From positions 1 to 55,635 of IMG/VR virus record IMGVR_UViG_3300003319_000118: a stretch of DNA of 55,635 nucleotides; one strand, 5' to 3'. The translations under genes were made by a program, and so were the position numbers. Below are positions 46,629-54,077 of the stretch, piece after piece (position 1 is the first letter of the stretch; each line of letters starts with the position of its first letter). This DNA comes from a virus. Below the pieces are notes generated by a model, which did not search any database, was not told the DNA's origin, and saw only the letters and a program-made list of their open reading frames with translations.

Positions 46629-46985
46629 TTAGGTTTTGTAGCCCAAAAGCGCCCCCTCCATCTGTAGCGTCTTTGCTGCTGATTGAATGGCGGAGAGCTG
46701 ACTTTCGAGAGCCGAGAACCGGAGCTTTAAAACTTTCTCTAGTACCTCGGCATCATCCTTTGCCTTCCGAAGCTCGACGCAGGACAACTCGGCCTTAGCC
46801 TTTTTCTCCTGCACCGTGCCTTCGGTTGACTTCAAGGCCGAGAGCGCGGTGGCCTCGGCGATCTCATAATTACGCTTGGCGTCCGAGGCGGTTTGGTAGA
46901 CCGACTGGCACACCGCCTTGACTTCCTCGAACTCGTCAAAGAGAACGTCGAATTTTTGTCTGTAATCGTTTGTGTCTCCGTCCAT
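46629..46985 (-). CDS. coiled-coil protein (118 aa)
   Basis: Long helical heptad pattern (RQKFDVLFDEFEEVKAVCQSVYQTASDAKRNYEIAEATALSALK...). Start after a G-rich site (GGGGGGGATGAGGGG). Likely a recombination or replication accessory factor by position; not recognised. Confidence 0.6.
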   Translation of the reverse strand: MDGDTNDYRQKFDVLFDEFEEVKAVCQSVYQTASDAKRNYEIAEATALSALKSTEGTVQEKKAKAELSCVELRKAKDDAEVLEKVLKLRFSALESQLSAIQSAAKTLQMEGALLGYKT

Positions 46986-47042
46986 CCCCTCATCCCCCCC
47001 CTTCTCTAACAGGAGCGCGACGCACGACCGATGAACGGATAG

Positions 47043-47324
47043 CTATGCGCGGCATCCTTCCGTCTCGCGGTACGCCGCTCCTCTCCTGTACATGAGCAGA
47101 AACTTTGACCATGCAGCTCTCCCCTGCACCCGAAGGTGCTCAGCCTCGCTTGCCTGTCCATGCAGCACCGCACGTCCTGCACTTGCCTCGAAGTCAAGCG
47201 CCTTCGCTAAAAGCCCGGCTGCCTCATCCTTAAGATCAGGGAAGCGGACGAAGGGACGTACCTGCGTTGCCGCTTGGTTCGTCTGCTCGCTGCCGTAGAA
47301 GTTGACTTCGGGTTGTGTGCTCAT
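47043..47324 (-). CDS. small unknown protein (93 aa)
   Basis: STQPEVNFYGSEQTNQAATQVRPFVRFPDLKDEAAGLLAKALDFEASAGRAVLHGQASEAEHLRVQGRAAW... ATGA overlap with the adenine methyltransferase gene supports this frame over a shorter competing frame (47006-47197). Helical C-terminal half. Function unknown. Confidence 0.6.
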   Translation of the reverse strand: MSTQPEVNFYGSEQTNQAATQVRPFVRFPDLKDEAAGLLAKALDFEASAGRAVLHGQASEAEHLRVQGRAAWSKFLLMYRRGAAYRETEGCRA

Positions 47325-48193
47325 GCTGCTTCATTCTCCGTGTTGAAGAGGGGGAAGGCTCTGCGCTTCGCCTCCCATGCTGCTTCGTTAATCCAGAGGA
47401 CTTCCGTGCGCTCAGCCGAACCGTCAGCGCGCGCCGTCCTCTCGACTTGATGCCAGTCGGAAAATAGCTCGCCGTCGTACAGGTCGCAGCCGTAACCTGA
47501 CACGATGACCATACCCGCGCAGTGCTTCAGCTCAAGCGCCAGCGCGCGGTGTTCGTCATCACTCATTTCGGCGCGGTAGGCTTGCTGCCCCTCCATGTAG
47601 CGGACGCTGTGCGGGTAGGGTGGGTCAATATAGAACAGCGTATCGCGGCTGTCTCTGGCCTTGATGATATAGGCAGCCTCCCGATTCTCTATCTCGACGC
47701 CGCTGAAGCGCGCGGCGACTTCCGCGATGCGTTCAGGGATAGTCTGCCAATCATCGGTAACGCCGTGCGAGCCCGCTGAGGCGATGCGATTCGTGCGGAA
47801 GCCTTTCGCGTGCCCGGTGGTCGTGTGCCGGATGCCGCGACCCATGAAGGACTGTATGAGTGAGCGGCGGGCGGCCTCAACGTCATCAGCGGTCGGCTCA
47901 AAGGCGCTTAGAAATTCTTCGCGGGAGTAGGGCGTCAGAATGGAAAGTTCTGTTAGAGCTGAAGCCTTCAGCGGGTCGCGGAGCACACGGAAGAGATTGA
48001 CTACCTGCCCGTCCAGGTCGTTATAGATTTCAACGCTGGCACGGGGCTTTTGGAGCAGGACGGAGGCCGCGCCGCCAAAAGGCTCAACGTAAATCTTGTG
48101 TGGCGGGAAGTGCGAGATAATCCACGGCGCAAGTAACCACTTGCCTCCGTGGTATCTCAACACCGGCCTTGTCGGCTTCAGCTCTGCAACCAT
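47321..48193 (-). CDS. D12-class adenine DNA methyltransferase (290 aa)
   Basis: YHGGKWLLAPWI (residues 14-25), VEPFGGAASVLLQKP (36-50), IYNDLDGQVVNLFRVLR and FYIDPPYPHS with DPPY at 190-193 are the motif set of Dam/D12 class enzymes. Likely methylates GATC or a related site to protect phage DNA or time replication. GAGGGCAGCTTAG precedes the ATG. Confidence 0.9.
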   Translation of the reverse strand: MVAELKPTRPVLRYHGGKWLLAPWIISHFPPHKIYVEPFGGAASVLLQKPRASVEIYNDLDGQVVNLFRVLRDPLKASALTELSILTPYSREEFLSAFEPTADDVEAARRSLIQSFMGRGIRHTTTGHAKGFRTNRIASAGSHGVTDDWQTIPERIAEVAARFSGVEIENREAAYIIKARDSRDTLFYIDPPYPHSVRYMEGQQAYRAEMSDDEHRALALELKHCAGMVIVSGYGCDLYDGELFSDWHQVERTARADGSAERTEVLWINEAAWEAKRRAFPLFNTENEAA

Positions 48194-48224
48194 CTAAGCT
48201 GCCCTCACTTCCCTCTCCACCTCA

Positions 48225-48458
48225 TCAATCGAAAGAAGTCACACCGCCCGCCTCGGTGTTGAGCAGCAGCGGCTGTCTGGAAATCGGCGGCGCGCTCTTT
48301 GCCGCACAGTTGCCGCAGCGGTGGAGCGTCAGAGTAAGACTTCGGCCGTCTATCACGACACTGACTACTCGTGCCGTCTCCCAGCGGGCTTCCCACGTGG
48401 TGCCGCAGTCGATACAGCCGTCGGCGCGGAGTGTGATTTTTGCCTTGCCGATATTCAT
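48225..48458 (-). CDS. small zinc-binding protein (77 aa)
   Basis: CIDCGTTWE and HRCGNCAAK form a four-Cys zinc site around a beta sheet. The frame ending at 48205-48519 is a shadow. Weak ribosome site. Function unknown. Confidence 0.55.
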   Translation of the reverse strand: MNIGKAKITLRADGCIDCGTTWEARWETARVVSVVIDGRSLTLTLHRCGNCAAKSAPPISRQPLLLNTEAGGVTSFD

Positions 48459-48464
48459 AATCGT

Positions 48465-48707
48465 TTAGCGTCGCGCGGGCTTCTCTTCGTCGGGCAGCCC
48501 CGGCAACTTCCCCGCCCAACCCTTCGGCGCTGGTTCCGTCTCCTCAAGGAGTCTGCGCGCCTGCCAGATTTCCTTGCGCGTGTAGAAGCCGTCGTCGTTG
48601 GCGAGGACGTAACATGCGCTCTCACGCATCAACTCAGTCACCCTCTGTTTCTGCTCTGGCGTCAGCATAAAGGTTTGGTGTCGGGCAACCGGGGCGCTTT
48701 CCCCCAC
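48465..48707 (-). CDS. unknown helical protein, start uncertain (80 aa or 67 aa)
   Basis: LTPEQKQRVTELMRESACYVLANDDGFYTRKEIWQARRLLEETEPAPKGWAGKLPGLP is coding-like. GTG at 48707 or ATG at 48668 are the start options; neither has a clear ribosome site. Role unknown. Confidence 0.5.
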   Translation of the reverse strand: MGESAPVARHQTFMLTPEQKQRVTELMRESACYVLANDDGFYTRKEIWQARRLLEETEPAPKGWAGKLPGLPDEEKPARR

Positions 48708-48792
48708 AACGCGGCGCCCCGGCTACCCTCCTCACACGCCCCCGAGCCACGGCCCCTCCGCGTGGGGAGCCAATCGAAAGCGTGATGCTGAG

Positions 48793-48963
48793 TCAGTTTT
48801 CAAGATTCAACTTGCGCGCGAGGTTCGCCGCGTCGCGGTTGGCCGCCTCGGCGTTGAACCTGCCGCCCCGCTGGGCGCGGTAGACGTTCACTTCGTACGC
48901 CCGGCGCTGCCCGTCCTCGCGGGTCTGGTGGTGCTTGCGTCTCTCTGCGATTGTTTGCTTCAT
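48793..48963 (-). CDS. small basic helical protein (56 aa)
   Basis: MKQTIAERRKHHQTREDGQRRAYEVNVYRAQRGGRFNAEAANRDAANLARKLNLEN. Codon usage fits; a competing frame (48800-48988) is less plausible. Highly charged, may bind nucleic acid. Unknown family. Confidence 0.5.
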   Translation of the reverse strand: MKQTIAERRKHHQTREDGQRRAYEVNVYRAQRGGRFNAEAANRDAANLARKLNLEN

Positions 48964-48968
48964 ATCGT

Positions 48969-49064
48969 TTAATACCTGTGCTCATCATTCCGGCAGTACA
49001 GGTAGATAACTACTCCTGCGGCGATGATGGCGAAGTAGAGTAAGAAGCCTGAGAAGTTGTTCAT
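48969..49064 (-). CDS. 31-residue membrane peptide
   Basis: NNFSGFLLYFAIIAAGVVIYLYCRNDEHRY: one membrane segment covering most of the peptide, charged end inside. ATGA overlap with the upstream methyltransferase (49061-49064) shows that it is translated with it. Candidate host-membrane effector or small lysis/exclusion peptide. Confidence 0.6.
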   Translation of the reverse strand: MNNFSGFLLYFAIIAAGVVIYLYCRNDEHRY

Positions 49065-49618
49065 GGGAGTAAGTGCCCCGCCTCCGCATACGACATAGCA
49101 ATACCGTGGCAGCGATGGGCGATCCTCGGCACGTGCTGACCAAGATCAGGTTCGGGCGTGGCCTCTTTGCGCCAGTCCCAAACGTCGTAACCCGTGCGGC
49201 CGAAGCCGAAGGCCGACAACATGCAGTCCTTCGGGTAAGGGTCGCGGCAACCCTCGAAGGTTAAACGGCCGTTTAGGAAATAGATGAAGGCTTTCAGGTG
49301 GACGTGATCTCGAAACCAGTTCGCACCGACTGAGGCCGGGGTCAGGAGAAGTATTTGCCCCCCCCTTGCACACTTCTCAGCCCACGGCGCGATATTGCCG
49401 AAAGGCGGGTTGAGCCACTTGAGGCCGGGGAGCGAGCGCCAGTCAGCGGTAAGAGAATCCTGCGCAGCCGTCAGGAAGTTCTCGGCCTTCGCGTTCTCGA
49501 CACTCGCCGCCAAGTCCCACGCGGGCGTCCCGAACTTGAGCGCCACGGCGCGCATTAAATTTGCTGGCGTACCGTAGTCCTGTTTACTTTGGCCCGGCCT
49601 TTGAACAGGCATCATCAT
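49061..49618 (-). CDS. phage-type N6-adenine methyltransferase (185 aa)
   Basis: DYGTPANLMRAVALKFGTPAWDLAAS, WLNPPFGNIAPWAEKCA (catalytic NPPF) and ANWFRDHVHLKAFIYFLNGRLTFEG...DPYPKDCML match the short phage Dam family. It lacks a target-recognition domain of normal size. Third methyltransferase of the genome; start overlaps the TPR gene stop (ATGATG). Confidence 0.88.
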   Translation of the reverse strand: MMMPVQRPGQSKQDYGTPANLMRAVALKFGTPAWDLAASVENAKAENFLTAAQDSLTADWRSLPGLKWLNPPFGNIAPWAEKCARGGQILLLTPASVGANWFRDHVHLKAFIYFLNGRLTFEGCRDPYPKDCMLSAFGFGRTGYDVWDWRKEATPEPDLGQHVPRIAHRCHGIAMSYAEAGHLLP

Positions 49619-50301
49619 TTCATCACCCTCGCGCAGACCGCCTCTATCCGCTCAAACGTACCTTTGCTCTCTTCCCACGCCAGCCTGAAAGGTGTCGGGT
49701 CAAGCAAGACGAGCGAACGGAGAGCACGGGTGCGTGCACGCCTCAAATCACCCTGAGCTTCAAAGGCACACGCCATTGATTCAAGTATCTCGGCCTGTAA
49801 GAGAATGTCGTTTGATTGAAGGGCTACCCGGTATGCGCGGTTGAAATACTTATGTGCGGACTCGGGTCTATCTGCCGACGCGTAGCAGCGGCCTGTGCTC
49901 GTGTCGATCTGCGCGCGTAAGGTTGAGTCTGCCGCGGCGTGCTCGAAAGCCGACGTGTAGTAGTCGAAAGCTTTGTCCGTCTGGCCGAGGTATTGAAAGA
50001 CGAGCCCAATGCTGTGCTCGTAGCGGCCGAGGAAGGCACCGCCAATCACGCGGGCGGTCGCGTAGCGCGTTGAGAGGAGTTCAAGCGTCCCCCGGTAGTC
50101 GCCCGCAAAGAAGCGGACGAGCGCCGCGTCCTTCGTCCACGTCGCGGCGGGCTGGCCGTCGGGAGCAGAGAGCAGTCTTTCGCAGCATAGGTTGCGCGCC
50201 GCGTCTAAGTCTGTATCGAGAAGCGTTCGGTAGAGGGCTAAGTCCTCGGGGCTCGTGGTGCTATCATGTGGGACTCTGGCGGCGAATCCGCTTCGACTCA
50301 C
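49615..50301 (-). CDS. TPR-repeat protein, possible peptide receptor (about 228 aa)
   Basis: Helical repeats from about residue 50 on: FFAGDYRGTLELLS, YLGQTDKAFDYYTSAFEHAAADSTLRAQIDTSTGRCY, SAHKYFNRAYRVALQSNDILLQAEILESMACAFEAQGDLRRARTRAL - at least four TPR units. No HTH or enzymatic domain. GTG 50301 (or 50307) taken as start because the open frame beyond lies antisense to the peptide gene; no ribosome site is seen. It is transcribed toward, and coupled to, the methyltransferase operon. TPR proteins of the Rap/RRNPP type bind exported peptides, which makes the facing peptide gene notable. Confidence 0.65.
   Translation of the reverse strand: MSRSGFAARVPHDSTTSPEDLALYRTLLDTDLDAARNLCCERLLSAPDGQPAATWTKDAALVRFFAGDYRGTLELLSTRYATARVIGGAFLGRYEHSIGLVFQYLGQTDKAFDYYTSAFEHAAADSTLRAQIDTSTGRCYASADRPESAHKYFNRAYRVALQSNDILLQAEILESMACAFEAQGDLRRARTRALRSLVLLDPTPFRLAWEESKGTFERIEAVCARVMK
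50259..50267 (+). promoter_or_regulatory. extended -10 promoter for the peptide gene
   Basis: TGcTATCAT is an extended -10 element about 57 bases before the peptide ATG, inside the 5' part of the TPR gene. No clear -35. It would make the two genes overlap in opposite directions. Confidence 0.4.
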
Positions 50302-50323
50302 AACCACTACAGGAGAACATTCT

Positions 50324-50536
50324 ATGAGACGCTTACTTATCACCGGCGCGCTCGTGTGCGCGCTGTTCACGGTCGCCTTCGCGGGCCCGCCCGTCTCGCC
50401 GGGTGACGACCCCTGCATCCCGACACCGGAAGTCCCTTGCCCCACAGACGACGAATCGGCTAACAGCTCGTCTACGTCGGGCTCGTTCATTACAGTGCTG
50501 ATTAACGGTGTGCTGACCATCGTCTATCTGCCTTAA
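50324..50536 (+). CDS. small secreted peptide precursor (70 aa)
   Basis: Signal peptide RRLLITGALVCALFTVAFA with an AxA-type cleavage site near residue 20, then a short Pro-rich mature part with two Cys (DDPCIPTPEVPCPTDDE), a Ser/Asn linker and a hydrophobic C-terminus (FITVLINGVLTIVYLP). AGGAG eight bases before the ATG. It faces the TPR gene head to head and has its own terminator, so it is an independent unit. It could be a communication pheromone precursor, an exclusion protein or a small envelope toxin. Confidence 0.7.
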   Translation: MRRLLITGALVCALFTVAFAGPPVSPGDDPCIPTPEVPCPTDDESANSSSTSGSFITVLINGVLTIVYLP

Positions 50537-50547
50537 CCCTTCAGTCC

Positions 50548-50570
50548 CGGCCGACGGCCGCGCCCCTTTT
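50548..50570 (+). terminator. terminator of the peptide gene
   Basis: CGGCC-GAC-GGCCG hairpin followed by CGCCCCTTTT, twelve bases past the peptide stop. Confidence 0.5.
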
Positions 50571-50623
50571 CGCCTCCCCAGACGAGCCGAAGCACTGACG
50601 CCGCCGGCCGAGAGTTCAATCCT

Positions 50624-51091
50624 TCATCCGTCCATCCCCGTCGTGACTCTCTGCGCCTCGCCTTGAGACATCACGCGCGCGCCTGTCTGCACTCTGCCGA
50701 GCGTCTCAACCAGCAAGTCGCGTGCGGCGTCATACTCTTCTGGCGTCGCCTTCCTCGCCGCGTGGTTAGATTGGACGGACTTGAAGTAATACCATGCGGC
50801 GTCGAGCTCATCGCCGCATGGTGGCGTACTCTGACGGCGGGGACGAAACCTTGACAGCACGGCCCAGATGGCGTCCCCCAGCCCGGCGCGGGTCTTCTCG
50901 GCGCCGTAGCAGAACATCAGGATTTGGTAGGCGAGTGATTCCGTGGCGTCGTTGGGGTTGAGCTGCTTCGTGAGCGTGCCGTACGGGATGCGCGAGTTGA
51001 CGGCCGTCTTCTTCTCCTCGCCCCACTCGAAGAGGTTGTAGACGGCTTTTTCAAGCTCCTCTTGATCCACGGGCTCTAAGTTATCCGCCAT
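50624..51091 (-). CDS. unknown helical protein (155 aa)
   Basis: Starts ADNLEPVDQEELEKAVYNLFEWGEEKKTAVNSRIPYGTLTKQL; AGAGGTTTTATCT is before ATG 51091. Contains AWYYFKSVQSNHAARKATPEEYDAARDLLVETLG. Helical; the frame upstream to 51124 adds little. No family recognised. Confidence 0.65.
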   Translation of the reverse strand: MADNLEPVDQEELEKAVYNLFEWGEEKKTAVNSRIPYGTLTKQLNPNDATESLAYQILMFCYGAEKTRAGLGDAIWAVLSRFRPRRQSTPPCGDELDAAWYYFKSVQSNHAARKATPEEYDAARDLLVETLGRVQTGARVMSQGEAQRVTTGMDG

Positions 51092-51503
51092 AGATAAAAC
51101 CTCTGAGAAAGTGACTGGATTCAAATGCCCGTTTCGGCGTAAGGTGTCTATCAGCCGACGGGAAAACGGTCTTTGAAAACTAAGTCAGCCCGCAGCCTTC
51201 GGGAATCACCGAAGCCGCCCGGATTAAAGCCTCCGAACCGCGGGCCGCCCTTTGCACGGGGAAGATGGCCGATTGTTCCTAGTCACAACTTCGGACATGT
51301 TGGAACTGCTCGGCTCTACACAGGTTTAGTCATCGACTTTCCTTCGTCGGCGTGCCGCAGTTTTGCGCGAAGTGCCGTTGCCGGTCGCTCGGAATTGTTA
51401 TCGCCGCTTTTACGGAGCCTTCCGTACCCCGTGGCAAATGTCGATTCAAAGAACCTGTTCCGCACCTTTCGCGCGCTTCGGGAGCGCAATCTGGTGCGTC
51501 GTG
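51092..51503. other. 412-base stretch without a convincing gene
   Basis: No frame has a ribosome site and sensible composition on either strand; overlapping + strand frames (51173-51580) look like shadows. The only structure noted is the GCGCTTCGGGAGCGCAA hairpin at 51473-51489. Might hold a promoter for the downstream leftward genes, or a lost gene. Confidence 0.45.
51473..51489. repeat. 17-base hairpin GCGCTTCGGGAGCGCAA, copy 2
   Basis: Exact copy of 41431-41447, 15 bases past the stop of the gene at 51504, in the same orientation relative to transcription. Confidence 0.5.
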
Positions 51504-51794
51504 TCAGGCGGCAACGGGCTCGAAGTCCCGCTCGAACTCATCAACTTTATGGACTGAGTAGTTGCCCGCGGAGTCCTTGACGATGTAGTCCCCGACTTGG
51601 GCGGGCACGACGCCTTCGAGCGTTCTGACGTTCAGCGTGCCGTCGGCGTAGCCGTTGCCGTAGATGGGCGGCGCCGAAAGGAACGGGAAGCCGAAGGGCG
51701 GGTCTAGCTCCTTCATCCAGTCGCGCACCGTCGGCCAGTTGCCGTCGTGGCGGACGGCGTTGACGACCTCAGAGCCTTTTTTGAATTTCGCCAT
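51504..51794 (-). CDS. small conserved phage protein (96 aa)
   Basis: MAKFKKGSEVVNAVRHDGNWPTVRDWMKEL...VPAQVGDYIVKDSAGNYSVHKVDEFERDFEPVAA. The GDYIVKDxxGxYxVxxxDEFExxFEP pattern occurs in many phages (function unknown, likely a small beta domain). Start has GAAAGGATTCCG in front. Confidence 0.72.
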   Translation of the reverse strand: MAKFKKGSEVVNAVRHDGNWPTVRDWMKELDPPFGFPFLSAPPIYGNGYADGTLNVRTLEGVVPAQVGDYIVKDSAGNYSVHKVDEFERDFEPVAA

Positions 51795-51835
51795 CGGAAT
51801 CCTTTCGGTTTCTCGCTGCCCCCGGTTGTGCGCCC

Positions 51836-52207
51836 TCAAGCAACGGAAGGCCAAGTATCCCCGCCTCCTCTGGTAGTCACTTGTGCCACGCCGTTCGTTG
51901 GTACGTCTGCCGGTCGCCACACCGCACCGCAACCGTGGCAGAGGTGCGACTTGTGCGGCGGGTTCGTCCAATCGTTCTGAGGTTCGGGCGCGTCAACGTG
52001 GAGCACCCCACACGCAGGGCACGGAAGCACGACGTTAAGAGGCTGCAGCGCGGCACCGGCGTCAGCGACCATGCGGATACGGCCTATTGCTGTCGCCAGC
52101 GCGGGCGCGTCTTGCTCCACTACTTGACGAGAGTCGCTGGGAAGCCTGTCCCACGCATCAAGCAGCGCACCGATGTACCAGCCGGGAACTTGAATGTCGT
52201 TCGCCAT
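51836..52207 (-). CDS. phage zinc-ribbon protein (123 aa)
   Basis: C-terminal CPACGVLHVDAPEPQNDWTNPPHKSHLCHGCGAVWRPADVPTNGV is a well-known phage Cys/His ribbon (CPxCGxxHVD...PHxxHxCxxCGxxWRP). N-terminal half is helical. Function unknown. AAAGGTTCTT precedes the ATG. Confidence 0.78.
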   Translation of the reverse strand: MANDIQVPGWYIGALLDAWDRLPSDSRQVVEQDAPALATAIGRIRMVADAGAALQPLNVVLPCPACGVLHVDAPEPQNDWTNPPHKSHLCHGCGAVWRPADVPTNGVAQVTTRGGGDTWPSVA

Positions 52208-52276
52208 AAGAACCTTTCATGCACCGCCGTCGGGCGGGTGTTGTGCTCTCGCGGAAGGCGTGTGCGGCGCGACTGC

Positions 52277-53020
52277 TCAAAGCGTACAGACTCGGCACCG
52301 TCCATCACGTCCAAAAAGTTTCATCTGCCCGGCGTGTCTCGGTCGGCTCCCGCCCTCGAATTTTTGCCGCAGTCGCATGAGCGGCGCGGGCCATGAGTCA
52401 CGCCCCGGCGAGCGGAACGAACAAGGCTGGCCGTGTAGCTCGGAAACGACCGTCTCTAATTCTTCCCCTTGCTGGAATCGCGCGGGATGGTCTTTCCAGA
52501 GGTTCCACCACTCCCCGATTTGTTGGTCGTAGCAGAGCGCACAGTCAGTCCGCTCGGGAACGCGGACGCCGCGCTCATCAAGAAAGGTAAGAACGTCTTT
52601 GAGCCCCCAGCCCCATTCGCGGAAAGGAAACCTTTGCGTAACGCCTTCGATGTGGCCGTAGATACCGCCTTCTCTCTCTTCCTCGTCGGCACGAAGCCCG
52701 ACGTAGGAGACGCAAGGCGAAGCCGTGAAAAGAAACTGCTCGTAAGGCTCGATCTTGAGTATGCGCGTACACCAGCGCTGGCGATTGTTCGGCAGAGCCC
52801 GCTGAATCTGAATCAGGCTGGACAGTGACTTGCCACACGAGACAACGGTCAGGGGCGTACCTAAAAGCGCGGCGAGTGAGCGCCAATGCTCGACCATCTC
52901 GGGGAGTTCGTTGCCGGTTGGAGTGATGACGTACTCATAGGCGCACGGCTCACGTTCCGCCAACGCCAGCGCCAGCGCCGTCGAATCTTTACCGCCGGAG
53001 AGTGCGAGTATGTGTCTCAT
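52277..53020 (-). CDS. PAPS-reductase-like P-loop protein (247 aa)
   Basis: LALSGGKDST at residues 5-14 is the PP-loop of adenine nucleotide alpha hydrolases. PTGNELPEM, WCTRILKIEPYEQFL and VGLRADEEEREG follow phage PAPS reductase-like proteins, with late Cys pairs (CALCYD, CRVC) that may bind iron-sulfur or zinc. Possible roles: sulfur transfer to DNA or a nucleotide, or cysteine supply during infection. No dnd partners are present. Confidence 0.82.
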   Translation of the reverse strand: MRHILALSGGKDSTALALALAEREPCAYEYVITPTGNELPEMVEHWRSLAALLGTPLTVVSCGKSLSSLIQIQRALPNNRQRWCTRILKIEPYEQFLFTASPCVSYVGLRADEEEREGGIYGHIEGVTQRFPFREWGWGLKDVLTFLDERGVRVPERTDCALCYDQQIGEWWNLWKDHPARFQQGEELETVVSELHGQPCSFRSPGRDSWPAPLMRLRQKFEGGSRPRHAGQMKLFGRDGRCRVCTL

Positions 53021-53134
53021 CTCTTCAACCCGTGCCCGTGCTCGCCTTTGGGGCGGGCGGAGATTGCTTTGTGTTTGCGTCCGGTGATATATGGTGCGCG
53101 CTTTACCTCATCCTGTTTGGAGGTCTAGCGCCAG

Positions 53135-53326
53135 ATGCCGACTCGTAACACCGAACTCTGTCCGTACTGTCAAAAGGTCGTGGCCGTCACCGCCAAGAAC
53201 TGCCCCGGGTGTGGCGGCGACCTTCGCAGCCATCGCAACGCGCCGGCGGTCAAGGTCTTTCTCATCATCGTGGCCGTGGTCGTCGTGCTCGTCTTCATCC
53301 TTACCAGGCTCGGCGTGCTCAAGTAG
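53135..53326 (+). CDS. zinc-ribbon membrane protein (63 aa)
   Basis: CPYCQKVVAVTAKNCPGCGG then a C-terminal membrane segment (VKVFLIIVAVVVVLVFILTRLGVL). GGAGGTCTAGCGCCAG precedes the ATG. Same architecture as the 19565 protein; perhaps both act at the host membrane. Rightward, isolated between two leftward genes. Confidence 0.6.
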   Translation: MPTRNTELCPYCQKVVAVTAKNCPGCGGDLRSHRNAPAVKVFLIIVAVVVVLVFILTRLGVLK

Positions 53327-53364
53327 GTGGCCCGGTCGCGGGAGGATGGCGGTTAAGGGGGTGC

Positions 53365-53559
53365 TCATGCGGCGGCCTCTGCTGGCTCCTCTTCGGGGCG
53401 CAGTTCGGGGTGTCGCTTCGCCAGCTTCGATAGCTTCTCGTCTATCGCTTCACGGACGATTTGAGACGCGGGCGTGTCCAGAATTTCGGAAGCCTTGTTA
53501 AGCCGCTCCTTATGGTCGCCGCTCGCGCGAATGTAAAGTCTCGTATCTTTTTTGCTCAT
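53365..53559 (-). CDS. ribbon-helix-helix regulator (64 aa)
   Basis: KDTRLYIRASGDHKERLNKASEILDTPASQIVREAIDEKLSKL reads as an RHH (CopG/Arc) DNA-binding fold: one beta strand then two helices. Acidic tail (EEEPAEAAA). Start at 53559; the longer frame to 53985 is antisense to a real gene. Divergent from the 53687 gene and flanked by TGTACG half sites, so it is a likely autoregulated repressor. Confidence 0.75.
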   Translation of the reverse strand: MSKKDTRLYIRASGDHKERLNKASEILDTPASQIVREAIDEKLSKLAKRHPELRPEEEPAEAAA

Positions 53560-53590
53560 TTGTCGCCTCGTGCGCCTGATGTCCGCGCGT

Positions 53591-53679
53591 TGTACGGACA
53601 AATACCACGAATGTACGCACATTGTCAACCACTTTCTTCTAAGGCTCAATTGAAAGGAAAGGTACGCCTGTTGTATGCA
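53591..53679. promoter_or_regulatory. divergent promoter/operator region with TGTACG half sites
   Basis: Leftward promoter: TTGACA (53628-53623), about 18-base spacer, TATTTG. Rightward: TTGAAA (53650-53655), 18-base spacer, TATGCA (53674-53679). TGTACGGACA (53591) and TGTACGCACA (53612) are direct half sites 21 bases apart, and GTACGCCTGTTGT (53662-53674) is identical to the core of the palindrome at 55206-55226 read on the other strand. Confidence 0.65.
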
Positions 53680-53686
53680 CACACTT

Positions 53687-53992
53687 ATGGGCAAAGAGAC
53701 GAGAGGCATGAGAATGTATTTCAGGGTAGCGGAGAGCTTTAAGAATGAGTTCACCGCTGCGGCTATGGTTAGAGAGCAAGACCCTTCAGACGCCTTTCGG
53801 GTCATAGGCAGGGCTTTTATCGAGCGGGTTAAGCAGGAGAGTCCCGAAAGATATTCGGAGACTCTTGAAGTCGTTCGCGGGGGCAACAGCGCGCAGACGT
53901 TAATGTCGGAAGACGAGAGCGCGGCAGTAAAGGAGGCGTACAAAAAGTCTCGAAAGGCTAAACCGCAAGGTAAGCACAATTCCAAAAGGTAG
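53687..53992 (+). CDS. unknown basic helical protein (101 aa)
   Basis: GKETRGMRMYFRVAESFKNEFTAAAMVREQDPSDAFRVIGRAFIERVKQESPERYSE... then a Lys/Arg-rich end. Start 53687 sits eight bases after the -10 (leaderless), or 53708 with GAGAGG in front. Possibly another DNA-binding control protein; divergent to the RHH gene. Confidence 0.6.
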   Translation: MGKETRGMRMYFRVAESFKNEFTAAAMVREQDPSDAFRVIGRAFIERVKQESPERYSETLEVVRGGNSAQTLMSEDESAAVKEAYKKSRKAKPQGKHNSKR

Positions 53993-54077
53993 TAAGTTTC
54001 TCCCTGTTCTTTGAATCTGTAGAAAGGAAGTTATTTCTTCGCCCTGACCTCACTCCGGCTGAAGGGATCGGCGTGTT

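Noticed and set aside
50302-50520. Leftward extension of the TPR gene to 301 codons
   Set aside because: It is antisense to the secreted peptide gene and its composition is that of a shadow frame.
52277-53020. DNA phosphorothioation (DndC) assignment for the PP-loop protein
   Set aside because: No other dnd genes are near; the general PAPS-reductase-like call is safer.
53560-53985. Leftward extension of the RHH gene to 206 codons
   Set aside because: Antisense to the well-supported 53687 gene and to the divergent promoters; RHH domain begins at 53559.
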